Shown: positions 1-9,838 of the stretch, in pieces
Layout of the letters: every line of letters starts with the position of its first letter
Numbering within the stretch: the first letter of the stretch is position 1
Source of the DNA: Limonium bicolor
Taxonomy: Eukaryota; Streptophyta; Magnoliopsida; Caryophyllales; Plumbaginaceae
Direction of reading: 5' to 3'
Assembly (NCBI GenBank): GCA_023374045.1
Contig: CM041782.1
Coordinates: forward strand, 188,002,925-188,066,924
DNA length: 64,000 nt
Notes under the pieces: model-generated
Databases searched by the model: none
Seen by the model: the letters and a program-made list of their open reading frames with translations, nothing else
What the model was told of the DNA's origin: nothing
Made by a program: the position numbers and the translations under genes

Positions 1-3000
1 TTCAATTACTTTACTTACTCATTCTTACTTACTTACTTATACTCAAGTTAAGTCGGTATGACCTCCGGCCCTGGGGACTACTCCGTCCCACCTCCGGGAT
101 TTACTTGACTCACCAATCCGGGATGCTACCCACTTAAGGGATTCGGGCCGCGAACTAGTTTAAGAGTCAGGAATTGGAGCTAACCTCTCGTGACTCCGCA
201 TCCTCACGCGTGGCCGAAACTATATCGGACTTCTACTCATTCCAATTTAATTACCAATTTAAGTTAGATTGGTTAGCTTGTTAGGAACAAGTTAGAAGTC
301 CAATCACAAAACATATTCGGTCACAATACAATACATCATACATACACACATTCATATCCATCCATACATTTCATGAATTATACAAACTAAGTTTTAAAGA
401 CAATATACAACAATATACAACACTACATATTCACAAGTAAACATGGTAACTCCGATTCGTGCATTTATCTTATTTGGTGATCAATTAGCACACAACACAC
501 AAATCAGAGTAACCAAAATAGCATACGGGGCATGAGGAATTCATACCGTTCACCGTTGTACTTGTATCCCAATGTTCCTCCGGTGTTCACAAATCAAATC
601 CTATGATGTACATACAATTGAATGATTAAATCTAACTATCATTAGCTTAACTACATTACTCTTATGTCTTTCTAGTTCATACTTACTATGTCCTTATACT
701 TCTTACACTTACACATTACTTACTTATCTTTCTTTACCTTAAGTTTTATTTTCTTACTTAATAGTGGCATACTTACATACATGTACATATGTATATAAGG
801 GTATACATATATATAAATATATATATATATATATATTTAATTTAATTAATTTTTTTTTGTAAGACCCGACCGACCTAACAAGTCCGGTCCCAAGGTCGGT
901 CGAAGTCAGTAAGGAATTACGTTGGAAAATTTCAGGGCCGACCGACCTTGCAAGTCCGGTCCCAAGGTCGGTCCATTCCAGTAAGTTTTGGTTTCGAAAT
1001 TCTGGAGTCGACCGACCTTGCATGTCCGGTCCCAAGGTCGGTCCATTCCAGTAAGTTTCGTTACAGGCGAATTTTAGCCCGACCGACCTTGCAAGTCCGA
1101 TCGCAAGGTCGGTCCATTCCAGTAGGTTACAGACGGGAGAATTTTCTGGTCCGACCGAACTTGCAAGTCCGGTCGCAAGTTCGGTCCATTCCAGAAGCTT
1201 TCCCGTCTTTGTAAATCTGGGCTCGACCGACCTTGCAAGTCCGGTCCCAAGGTCGGTCCGGCCCAGTATTTCAGTTTTTATTTCTGTTTTCAGTCCTCTC
1301 CTTCAACCATTACTTCCCCATTGTTCCTACACTTAATCCCACATGATTTAACACTAATGAAACCTCCTAATACACCTTAGTTCATTCCTTAACTCCTTAC
1401 ACATTTCTATACTAACTTACACACTCAATTTTCCAAGTTTCATTTCAACACTTACACTAGTTCTTCCTAGTTGTGTTTTGCTACAGATTTTAGTTCTAAC
1501 TCTCTCCTAACAATAGCTCCCTCTTCTAATGTCATTTCTAGAGTTCCTAGTACATCACAATACATTAATTATCTCTCCCAACTTACCCTCTATCTATCTC
1601 AACCAAAATCTGTTACAACACTTATTAGTCACCTAGTTCCTAATACACTAAGTGTTCTAATCCTAGGCAAATTTTGACATAGTCTCCCCTACATTTTTAC
1701 ACTCTCACCACATTGTTTCACACACATATGAGCATCTCACCTGTTTATACACAATCATAATCTACAAACTCTCATAACCGAATTCCAAACACAAAACACT
1801 CATAAAATTCCTGCACTTAACATCTCATTCCCAATCTGTTTTGATAAGTTTTAAAATGTCTTTTAAAGGCTTAAAACATTTATATCCTCTTACACATTAC
1901 ACTACTAATACACTATCATTTTACAATACCCATTTGTACTACTAAAAATCTGTTACATTATACATTACTAAACCACATAAGGATGAGTATAATTACCTTG
2001 TTCTCCCTTCTAGTTTCTTTTCTTCTTCTTCCTTGCTTCTTCCTTCTCTCTCTCCTCTTCCCACCGGTTTGTGAATCAAATTCTAACACTATAGTCCACA
2101 TATACACACCATTTTAATACACTAACTAACCCTAACCATTCTTTAAAGCTTAATGTAGGTTTTAGGGTTTAGAATTTCCATTACCTTGTAAGGGTGTAAA
2201 TGAAGCTTGGAATGGCTCAAGAACAATCTTTCCAACTCCCCAAGGAAGCCAAAATCGGCTATAGCACAAAGAACCACACAAGGTTTTAGTCTACATTTTC
2301 GTTTTGCCCTTGAGGCTAGAAAAAGATGGAGTTTTTAAGAATATTTTTACCTCAATAGAACAAGGAGAATGAGGTGGTTCTAATGGTGGTCTTGAAGCTC
2401 CAAATGCTCCATACCCATGGAGATGGAAGTGCTCCTTTTCGAATTTTGAAAAGATAGGAATGCTCTACTTGGTGAGAGGAACACAATGGTGTAGTTTTTA
2501 TAATTTTTGGAGGAGATTTGATGGAGTAACAAGAGGAGAGAAGATAGGTTTTGTGTGGGTTCTCTCAAGCTTCCATGGCCATCGGTTTGGAAGAAGAAAG
2601 AAGAAGAAATGAGAGAGTGAGGGTGGGGGTTCACGTGAGAGAAGAGAGAATAGGGATAGGAGACAGTGTGATATAGGTAAAGTATGTTACTTTTTGCTTT
2701 TTTAATGTTTTTGTCTTTTGTGAATAAAAGAGAATAGAGGGTGTGTGTGAGTGGGGGCTCCAATCGGACAACACACAGCCCATGAGGGTTTTGTAAATTC
2801 TATTTGCAATATTGGACACATAAGTTTGGTCTATTTATGTTTCTACCCCACAACTTCCCGTTTTTGACAGTTTTTACTAATTTCTCGTTTTATTGATTTT
2901 ATTGGTCCTAAAGCTTCACTAATATTTATTAATGATTATTTAGTTGACCAAAATTGTTACGAGTCTATTTGACCCGCTTAAAGACACGTTTTCCTGGTCA

Positions 3001-3158
3001 CCTCGAAAAACGTGCTTTAAGGTTCGTTAGCGTTTTTAATCCGTTTTAAGGATCCGTTTCCTTCGGGATTTGTTCCCTTATGATTATTTATGCATAATTA
3101 AGCTTCTAAATTACTTATTAGCCTAATTAATTACTATTTTCAATTACGGGGTATTTCA
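1..3158 (-). repeat. 3' LTR of element A, truncated by window start
   Basis: Aligns base for base, apart from small indels, with 10647-13858 of the right LTR. On the plus strand it ends GGGGTATTTCA, so the minus-strand LTR begins TGAAATACCCC. It directly adjoins the polypurine tract complement at 3159. It contains a six-unit hairpin repeat array (866-1260), a TA-rich stretch near 812-840, and a conserved donor-like GAGGTAAAAAT on the minus strand (complement at 2340-2352). Short open frames such as those at 948-1214 and 2380-2763 are translations of LTR repeats and leader, not genes. Confidence 0.95.
866..1260. repeat. Hairpin repeat array in A 3' LTR (6 units)
   Basis: Six tandem units of about 70 bp. 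Each holds an inverted repeat of the form CCGACCTTG - about 12 bases - CAAGGTCGG, separated by spacers such as CATTCCAGTAAGTTT. Most units use GACC/GGTC in the stem; the fifth uses GAAC/GTTC, a paired change that keeps the stem. The other LTR of the same element has seven units. Confidence 0.9.
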
Positions 3159-3608
3159 ATCTACCCCCCTTAAGAAACTTTGCCCTCAAAGTTGCTCAAG
3201 GTTAATAGTTTAATTAGTTCTACTCATTAGGCGACCAATTGCCATAATGCATCTTACTACCACCTATGAGGTGTTTACTTCATTCCACATTGCAAGCATA
3301 CACTCTTCAAGCATCATACACAATTCGCATGCACAATCCAACATTTCCAATTCATACCATTCCACAATACACCATACACCATTACAATTCACAATACACA
3401 GATACATTACACATTACACATACACGTCCATACACTACACATACATACATACACATACCAAATTCACTTGCACTACATGTGCCATACAAAAGTCTATTAC
3501 AATACCTACACACTATGCAATGCTTACCCCGAAGCAATGCAAAAGCGAAAAGGGCTCTACCCCCCTTAAAAGGGGTACGGCCCGTACCCGTATTGCTAAA
3601 TACTAGAC
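3159..3608 (-). other. Polypurine tract and 3' untranslated region of A
   Basis: Minus-strand TTAAGGGGGGTAGAT (3159-3173) abuts the LTR and is the expected plus-strand primer. The rest, up to the end of pol, holds CA-rich simple sequence and a palindrome around 3568-3592 with GGGTACGGCCCGTACCC. Element C has the same tract at 62181-62195. Confidence 0.85.
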
Positions 3609-4867
3609 TATCTAGTCTATGAACAACTATGGGTACTTACCCTTCATGGCATCTTCCAACTCCCATGTCGCTTCTTCGACATCATGGTTAGACCATAAGA
3701 CCTTCACCATTCGTATAGACTTATGACGAGTGTCTCTGGTCTTCCTATCAAGGATTCTTACTGGGGATTCAACATATCTCATTGTCGGCTCAATGGATAA
3801 TCTCTCGGGCTCTAAGACATGAGAAGGATCAGCAATATACTTCTTGAGTTGTGACACATGAAATACATCATGGACACGTCCCAAGTCCTCAGGTAGTGCC
3901 AACCTGTAGGCTACGGATCCAACTCTTTCGGTAATAGTGTACGGCCCTACAAACTTTGGGCTAAGCTTGCCCTTCTGACCAAAACGGAATACGCCCTTCA
4001 TAGGTGAAACTCGCAAGAACACTTGGTCGCCCACGGCGAACTCAAGGTCGCGTCGTCTCACATCCGCATAGGATTTCTGTCTATCTTGGGCTGCCTTCAT
4101 ATTGGCTCGGATTTGTTGCACTTCTGCTTGGACTTGTTATAGGTACTCCGGTCCTATGATGACCGCTTTGCTTGACTCATCCCAACACAAGGGTGTACGG
4201 CAGGGTCTACCGTATAGAGCTTGGAAAGGCGACATCTTAATTGAGGCATGATAGCTATTATTGTATGAAAATTCGATAAGATGAAGCTTGTCTAACCAAC
4301 TCCCCTGAAAGTCTAAGGCACATGCCCGAAGCATGTCCTCCAGTGTCTGGATGGTCCTTTCTGTCTGACCGTCGGTCTGAGGATGGAAGGCGGTACTCAA
4401 CTTCAATTCTGTACCCAACGCTTCCCTTGTAGCTCTCCAGTATCTCAAAAGAAATCTGGTGTCACGGTCAGATACTATAGTTTTTGGGACTCCGTGATGT
4501 CTTATAATCTCCCTGTCGAATAGCTCAGCTAGCTTCACTACCTTCCAGGTGTCCTTCATCGGTATGAATCTGGCAACCTTGGTAAGGCAATCGACTACAA
4601 CCCAGATCATGTTGAGTCCTCCCCTGGCAGGTGGGAGTCCTACAACAACAAATCCATGGAGATATCATGAAATTTCCACTCTGGAACTGGCATTGATTGT
4701 ACCATTCCACCCGGTCTACGATGTTCAAATTTCACTTTTTGGCATGTTAAGCATCTCAATACAAATTCTGTCACATCTGATTTCATTCCAGACCACCAGA
4801 AGTACCTCTTCATGTCCTTGTACATCTTGGAGGCTCCTGGATGGACTGACAATGTGGAACTGTGTGA
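3609..4867 (-). pseudogene. Element A integrase with chromodomain-like C-terminus
   Basis: Integrase inserts the cDNA into the genome. The sequence shows the end of an HHCC zinc region (CLTCQK near 4745), a DDE core with VSDRDTRF and QTERTIQTLEDML, then GPYTITERVG (a GPY/F module) and a Tekay-type chromodomain-like tail ending KYP. The breaks are a two-base deletion near 4867, which shifts out of the RNase H frame, an indel near 4645 after the first catalytic Asp region, an in-frame TAA at 4137-4139 (the frame continues on both sides), and a CAG-to-TAG change at 3627-3629 that removes the last few residues found in element C. Not functional as it stands. Confidence 0.88.
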
Positions 4868-7005
4868 CTCGCAGGATGCGATCCCTTAGCTCAGCATTGC
4901 TTCGGGGGACGCATAGCCTGCCATTCAACCGAATCAAACCATCTTCATGTAGCTTGAAGTCATACTTTTTCTTCTCAAATGTACCATTCTTGATCTTTTG
5001 TCTGATTTCGGTCATGTAAGGGTCGCTCAACTGAGCGTCTCGCACCTCGTCAACCAAGCTAGAAGAAGCGAGTAGCGAATGGAGCGAGTGTGCTCGACGG
5101 CTCAGGGTGTCGGCTACAATGTTTGCCTTCCCTTCCTTGTACTGTAGGTTGATGTCATAGTCTGAAAGAAATTCCATCCATCTTCTCTGTCTCAGATTCA
5201 GTTCTTTCTGAGTGAATACATACTGTAAGCTCTTGTGGTCGGAGTATATGGTGATGCTTACCCCATAGAGATAGTGTCGCCATATCTTCAAGGCGAAGAC
5301 AATGGCTCCTAACTCTAAGTCGTGAGTCGGGTAATTCTCCTCATGCTTTTTCAGCTGGCGGGAGGCATAAGCTACAACCTTGCCATGCTGCATGAGTACG
5401 CATCCCATTCCTTTGCCTGATGCATCACAATACACCTCAAATCCCTCTGTGCCCTCTGGAAGAGTAAGGATGGGCGCTGAGGTCAATGAGTCCTTTAGTT
5501 TCTGAAATGATAACTCGCACTCGTCTGTCCATACAAACGGTGCATCTTTCTTCATCAATGTAGTCATGGGCTTAGCGACTTTCGAGAAGTCCTTTACAAA
5601 TCTCCGGTAGTAACCGGCTAGACCAAGAAAGCTCCTAATGTCGGTAACAGTCTTGGGTCTAGGCCATGATCGTACAGCTTCTATCTTAGAAGGGTCAACT
5701 GAGATACCTGCGCTCGAGATGACATGACCGAGGAATGATACCTGATCTAGCCAGAACTCGCATTTGGAGAACTTCGCATACAGCTGGTTCTCGCGCAGTG
5801 TCTCAAGCACTTTCCTCAAATGAGTTTCATGTTCCTCTGCTGATTTGGAATATACAAGTATGTCGTCGATGAAGACAACAACCGAAGTGTCCAACTGTTC
5901 ACTAAATAGACGATTCATGAGGTCCATGAATTTAGCTGGTGCGTTTGACAAACCGAATGGCATCACTGTGAATTCGTAGTGGCCATATCTGGTACGGAAT
6001 GCCGTTTTCTCGATATCTTGCTCTTTGATAGCAATCTGATGATACCCAGAACGGAGGTCAATCTTGGAGAAGACTGATGCTCCTTTCAGCTGATCAAATA
6101 GGTCGTCGATGTGTGGAAATGGGTATTTATTCTTGACTGTGACCGCATTCAGCTCGCGGTAGTCAATACAAAGTCGGAGGCTACCGTCCTTCTTCTTCAC
6201 AAAGAGGACCGGTGCTCCCCAGGGTGATACGCTCGGGCGTATAAACCCTTTGTCGAGTAAGTCACGTAGTTGTTCCTTCAGTTCAGTCATTTCAGCAGGT
6301 GCCATGCGGTACGGTGCCCTAGCAATGGGACCGGTACCTGGCAGAAGGTCAATTTCAAATTCCACTGCTCTCGGTGGTGGCATGCCGGGTAGCTCCTTAG
6401 GGAATACATCGGGAAATTCGGATACAATGGGTACATCATCACTGAACTCTGGATCTCTCTCCAGGTCTTGCACATAACACAAGTACACCTCTTGGCCCTT
6501 TCTGAGCTCCCGGTACATAGCCATAGCAGATATAAGTGTGGTCGAAGGCTCTCTCGGTCTCTGGCGGTAAGATACAGTAACCCCAGAAGGACTCTTGAGC
6601 AGCAATCGATGCTCGGCGCAGAGGATCCTACCCTTGTGCCGCTCCAACCAATTCATTCCGATGATTAAGTCGAATCCCAACCCATTGAATTCGATGAAGG
6701 AAATGGGAAACGCTTCGTTTTTGATTTCGATGGTGGCTGATTGATAGTATTTGGTACACTTTACTCGCTCCTTCGATGGGAGAGTAACCATGAAGTTCGG
6801 TAGCTCATCCGCATCTAGCTTCAACCTCTTCACAAAGGATGGTGATACGAAGTGTGAGAGGCGCCGGAGTCGAATAACACATTGGCTCAATGCCGTTCAC
6901 TGGGAATGTTCCCGTTAAAATGGTGCCGCTTCTGCCGGCTTGTGCTTCGGTGAGGATGCTCAGGTTACCTTCGGTACCGAGCCCACAACCTATTGATTCA
7001 CAATT
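4868..7005 (-). pseudogene. Element A protease-reverse transcriptase-RNase H
   Basis: Polyprotein part that matures the proteins and makes cDNA. The protease motif DSGASH is encoded at about 6854-6871 and is followed by a one-base deletion relative to element C. After it a single frame of about 720 codons runs through the rest of the protease, RT ([12 protein letters not shown], then FIDDILVYS for the catalytic Asp pair) and RNase H ([26 protein letters not shown]). RT and RNase H look complete and catalytically plausible. The segment just upstream (about 6900-7005) reads in the protease frame as linker. There is no ATG at the true start of pol, so expression would depend on readthrough, frameshifting or splicing. 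Confidence 0.92.
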
Positions 7006-7128
7006 GGATAAGTATTGATGGTGGACACAAGTGGAATTAAATCAACACTGCTCTTTATTGATAAACCAACCATCATACATACCGTGTCTCTAATACACGT
7101 TACTAATAGATTACATGGTATTATGAAT

Positions 7129-7886
7129 TTAATACTTCCTAAAGGTAAGGTTCAGGCGTCCTGGTTTCATGTGTGTGGCATTGATTATTGCCGGTGGTGC
7201 CGTATTCAACTTGATCTTGTTGATCCCGTGATACAGCATCCTAGAGTTTCCACCCATGATTAGGACATCTCCTGATCTCAATACCAGTTTCTGTGCGAGG
7301 TCCACACGCTTCTGCTGCTCGCTATACATAAATACGGCGTCATCACCAATGGACCAAGACACTACGGGCACTCCTCTTTCAAGAGATTCCGCTGTCTCGT
7401 CCTTGTCTTGGTGTAACCCAAGTCGTCCTTCTTTCTCATAGAAGTTGACGATACAGAGGTCCGCTTCAAGTGCGGGGATCGGATCATGTTCACATTGTTG
7501 TGCAAGTTCTACTGCTTGTGTGACAGTGTCTGAAATTCTGGAGGTATTGTCGGTGGCGTTGCTCCATCTTGTGTTCGTGTCTCCTGGTATGTCTTGGTAT
7601 AAGGATTCCAATCCTTTCCCAAGCACATCATCTTCAGTTTCATCTTCGCTCCACCGGGAATTCGGGTGTGTAAAATCCACCTTGACCCGTTCCTAGTTCG
7701 TTGCATCGTCGATGATTGAAATTTGCGCTTCGGGTGTCAGGTATCCCCTTAATAAGATCATACCTGGTCGGATGACCTGACACTGTTCGTTGGTGTAGTA
7801 GTGGTTGGTGATGTCGATCTCTTCTTGATTCAGGTTACCGGTATCGGATAACAGATACTAAAGCTTCCTATGGTTACAAATTTCAT
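7129..7886 (-). pseudogene. AlkB-like (ALKBH1-type) 2OG-Fe(II) dioxygenase inside element A
   Basis: AlkB enzymes oxidatively remove methyl groups from nucleic acids using Fe(II) and 2-oxoglutarate. The minus-strand sequence from ATG (7884-7886) to TAA (7129-7131) reads as a near full-length ALKBH1-type domain: RPGMILLRGYL, GQGGFYTPEF, MMCLGKDWNPYT, CIVNFYEKEGRLGLHQDKDE, then PVVSWSIGDDA, LRSGDVLIMGG, LYHGINKI and GRLNLTFRKY. The metal ligands His (7411-7413) and Asp (7405-7407), the distal His in YHG and the 2OG-binding Arg pair are present. The C-terminal 183 codons are one open frame. Upstream there is a one-base loss near 7836, a break shared with element C near 7700, and a one-base deletion near 7525. 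It lies between the gag zinc knuckles and protease, same strand. A separate host gene is unlikely because element C has it at the same place. Confidence 0.93.
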
Positions 7887-8022
7887 CTACGGTGAGTACT
7901 AGTTTCAACTACTTCATTTCATGCTTAATACACACTTCATTTTATTTACTCATGCATTCATTCAAACAGTTACTCTACTACTTAGACATGCTACTTCAAG
8001 GATTAAAGGTTTAGATTATTAC
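7887..8022 (-). other. Intron-like segment between gag and AlkB in A
   Basis: On the minus strand this 136-bp stretch starts CAG|GTAATAATC at the gag end and ends CACCGTAG directly before the AlkB ATG. Element C has the same boundaries (57301-57434). Gag continues to its own stop inside it if unspliced. Splicing as drawn would not continue the gag frame far into AlkB, but would place the AlkB ATG at an exon start. The acceptor has a weak pyrimidine tract. Confidence 0.5.
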
Positions 8023-8363
8023 CTGGGCCGGATTTAGAACCGGACCCATCACGGTCAATCACATGAAGGACAGGCTGCCTCTGAGGTGCACCCCTCTGAG
8101 GTCCCCGGGATCCCTGTCCCTGTGTGCCTGCTGGGCTGGTGCATCGCCAGATGCAACCTCCTTGCCTTCCCTTTGCTTGTAGCTTTGGAAGTTCCCTTTC
8201 GCTTAGCATTTTCTGGGCATCTATTGGCCGTATGTCCCGGTTTCTGCTGCAGTTGTAGCATTTGATTTCTCCCATAGCAGTCTTTGCCGGGATGGTCCTG
8301 GTTGCACTTTCCTGCACACAGGTGCGGCCGTCTGAGAAGGTTTTGGTGAACCTGAGCCAGAAC

Positions 8364-8447
8364 CTGAGGTTTAGAGGGTTAGCACATGTGTGCGTGGATA
8401 TACTATTATGGTACTTGTAAGAATACGATTTAGGAATAGAAGTTTAC
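8364..8447 (-). other. Second intron-like segment in A gag
   Basis: Minus-strand AAAGG|GTAAAC to AACCTCAG|GTTC, 84 bp. Removing it joins a linker reading KPLRSHPPKG with SGSGSPKPSQ ahead of the zinc knuckles. Element C has the same donor (56854), but its acceptor has lost bases. Confidence 0.6.
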
Positions 8448-8727
8448 CCTTTGGTGGGTGTGATCTCAGTGGCTTGGCAGCCACCGGTGCAGATGAACCA
8501 AGCTGAAGCAGCTCAACTGGTTTGCCCTGCTCAGCATGGGCACTGCTCTCACTTGGGAAGTTCTTTTGAGTTTGATGAAAGAACTTCCCTTTCTTCTTTT
8601 TCCAGCTTTTACCCTGGTTCTGCTCCTCGGCACTTGTGTTCTTGCTTTAGCCTTGCGCTTCAGCGCGGTTTTCTTCATCCCTTAGCTGGCAAGTGATCTC
8701 AACGCGAGAAGCCGCGTGATAACACTC

Positions 8728-8841
8728 CTGAAGTTTCAGGTATTAGCCGGGATTCTCATTTAAGAAAGGATAAGGAAGAGATTCAATGAATTCAAGGAAT
8801 TTAAGGAATTGATATGGTACTAAGGGTTAACTGATATTTAC
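8728..8841 (-). other. First intron-like segment in A gag
   Basis: Minus-strand CTTCAG|GTAAATATC to AACTTCAG|GAGTGTTATC, 114 bp, AT-rich, with in-frame stops. Element C has an identically placed 114-bp segment (56462-56575). Its removal keeps the gag frame in C (RFTSLQ followed by ECYHAASRVE). Confidence 0.7.
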
Positions 8842-8980
8842 CTGAAGGGAGGTAAATCGAGTGTAGCCCATACCGTACCGAAGGCGATGGCTCAGACCGC
8901 CATAGAAGCGATCGACCAACCCTGGCCGGTGTATCCTAGATTGGGGAGAAGACGGAGAATGGAGGTAAAGGTGCGGTAGT

Positions 8981-9190
8981 ACTCATCCACATACATCTTG
9001 TCTGTCATCTTCAGGCGTCCAGCTCTAGCCTTTTCTTAGTCTTTACATGCTCCGGATAGTACTTGGATCGGAGGAGAGATGCAGTACTCATCCACAGACA
9101 TCTTGTCTGTCATCTTCAAGGCGTCCAGCTCTAGCCTTTTCTTAGTCTTTACATGCTCCGGATAGTACTTGGATCGGAGGAGAGATGCGA
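8981..9190. repeat. Tandem duplication (105 bp x 2) within A gag
   Basis: The segment beginning ACTCATCCACA at 8981 recurs at 9086, with one base indel. It covers the part of capsid encoding YYPEHVKTKKRLELDALK. Element C has a single copy, so the duplication is specific to A and further damages gag. Confidence 0.85.
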
Positions 9191-9821
9191 AAGACTCCCA
9201 ATTGAATGTGGGGTCGCTGACGTGCTCATGCTTGATTAGTTTCCACCAATCCATGGCTGCATCTTTTAAGTAGTAGGCTGCTACTCTAACTCGAACTCCA
9301 GCAGGAGCTTCGAGGGTTTCGAACGCCGTCTCCATCTCGGAGATATAGGCTTCTAGCTTAGCCGGATCACTCTCGCCCCTAAACAAGGAGGGCGGAGTTC
9401 CGCTACAGCTTTTACTCCCAGTTAGCTTCTCTGGGTGGGGGGGAGGGATTGGCCCCGCTTGGTTCTGTTGGTTTTTGGTTTCTGTTGCATAGCTTGGATT
9501 ACTTGTGGTAGCATCTGTGCTACCGTGGCAGCGACGATTTCAGCTATCGTCTGCGTGCCGGGTCCGTCATTGCCCCCTCCTCTAGGGCGACCTGGACCTC
9601 TTCCTGACATCTGAACATTTAGCAGTTACATTAGGCTCCGCAAGATATGACTCAAGGTCTTGGAATTTAAACAAGGTATCGTTCCTGAGAACGTCAAGGG
9701 TATCCGTTGTTAACAACGGTAGTTCCTAGTTAGGTTTCTAAGTATCCGTCTTAAGACGGTTGAAATCCTAACTCGGTAATCCCCTATGCTCAGTACTTTA
9801 TGGACATCAGAGCGTAACTAC

Positions 9822-9833
9822 GCTCTGATACCA
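9822..9833 (-). other. Primer binding site of A (tRNA-iMet type)
   Basis: Minus-strand TGGTATCAGAGC, five bases inside the 5' LTR, is complementary to the 3' end of plant initiator tRNA-Met, the usual primer of Tekay elements. The 9611-9821 leader between it and gag is non-coding. Confidence 0.92.
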
Positions 9834-9838
9834 CTTTT

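Larger units (their letters stand above)
8023..9610 (-). pseudogene. Element A gag (capsid and two zinc knuckles)
   Basis: Gag packages element RNA. The start ATG at 9608-9610 gives MSGRGPGRPRGGG. The capsid-type core follows (GESDPAKLEAY, AAYYLKDAAMDWWKL, YYPEHVKTKKRLELDALK). After two GT-AG intron-like segments come a Ser/Pro linker and two CCHC-like motifs, CRKCNQDHPGKDC and a second one near 8220-8265 that is canonical in element C (CYNCQKPGHTANKC) but disrupted here. The breaks include a frameshift near 9400-9440 and a 105-bp tandem duplication at about 8981-9190. The intron-like breaks sit exactly where homologous coding resumes and match element C. Confidence 0.85.

Noticed and set aside
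948..1214. ORFs with repeated QVRSQGRSIPV-like peptides (also 11433-12038, 47597-48046, 53421-53938)
   Set aside because: They are translations of the LTR hairpin repeats, open on both strands by composition.
6250..6668. Plus-strand ORFs within element A pol
   Set aside because: Shadows of the minus-strand protease-RT frame.
7129..7886. AlkB as an independent host gene or a separate viral insertion
   Set aside because: The same domain sits at the same place and orientation in two retrotransposon copies, joined by conserved flanks, and its motifs are ALKBH1-type rather than those of viral AlkB domains.
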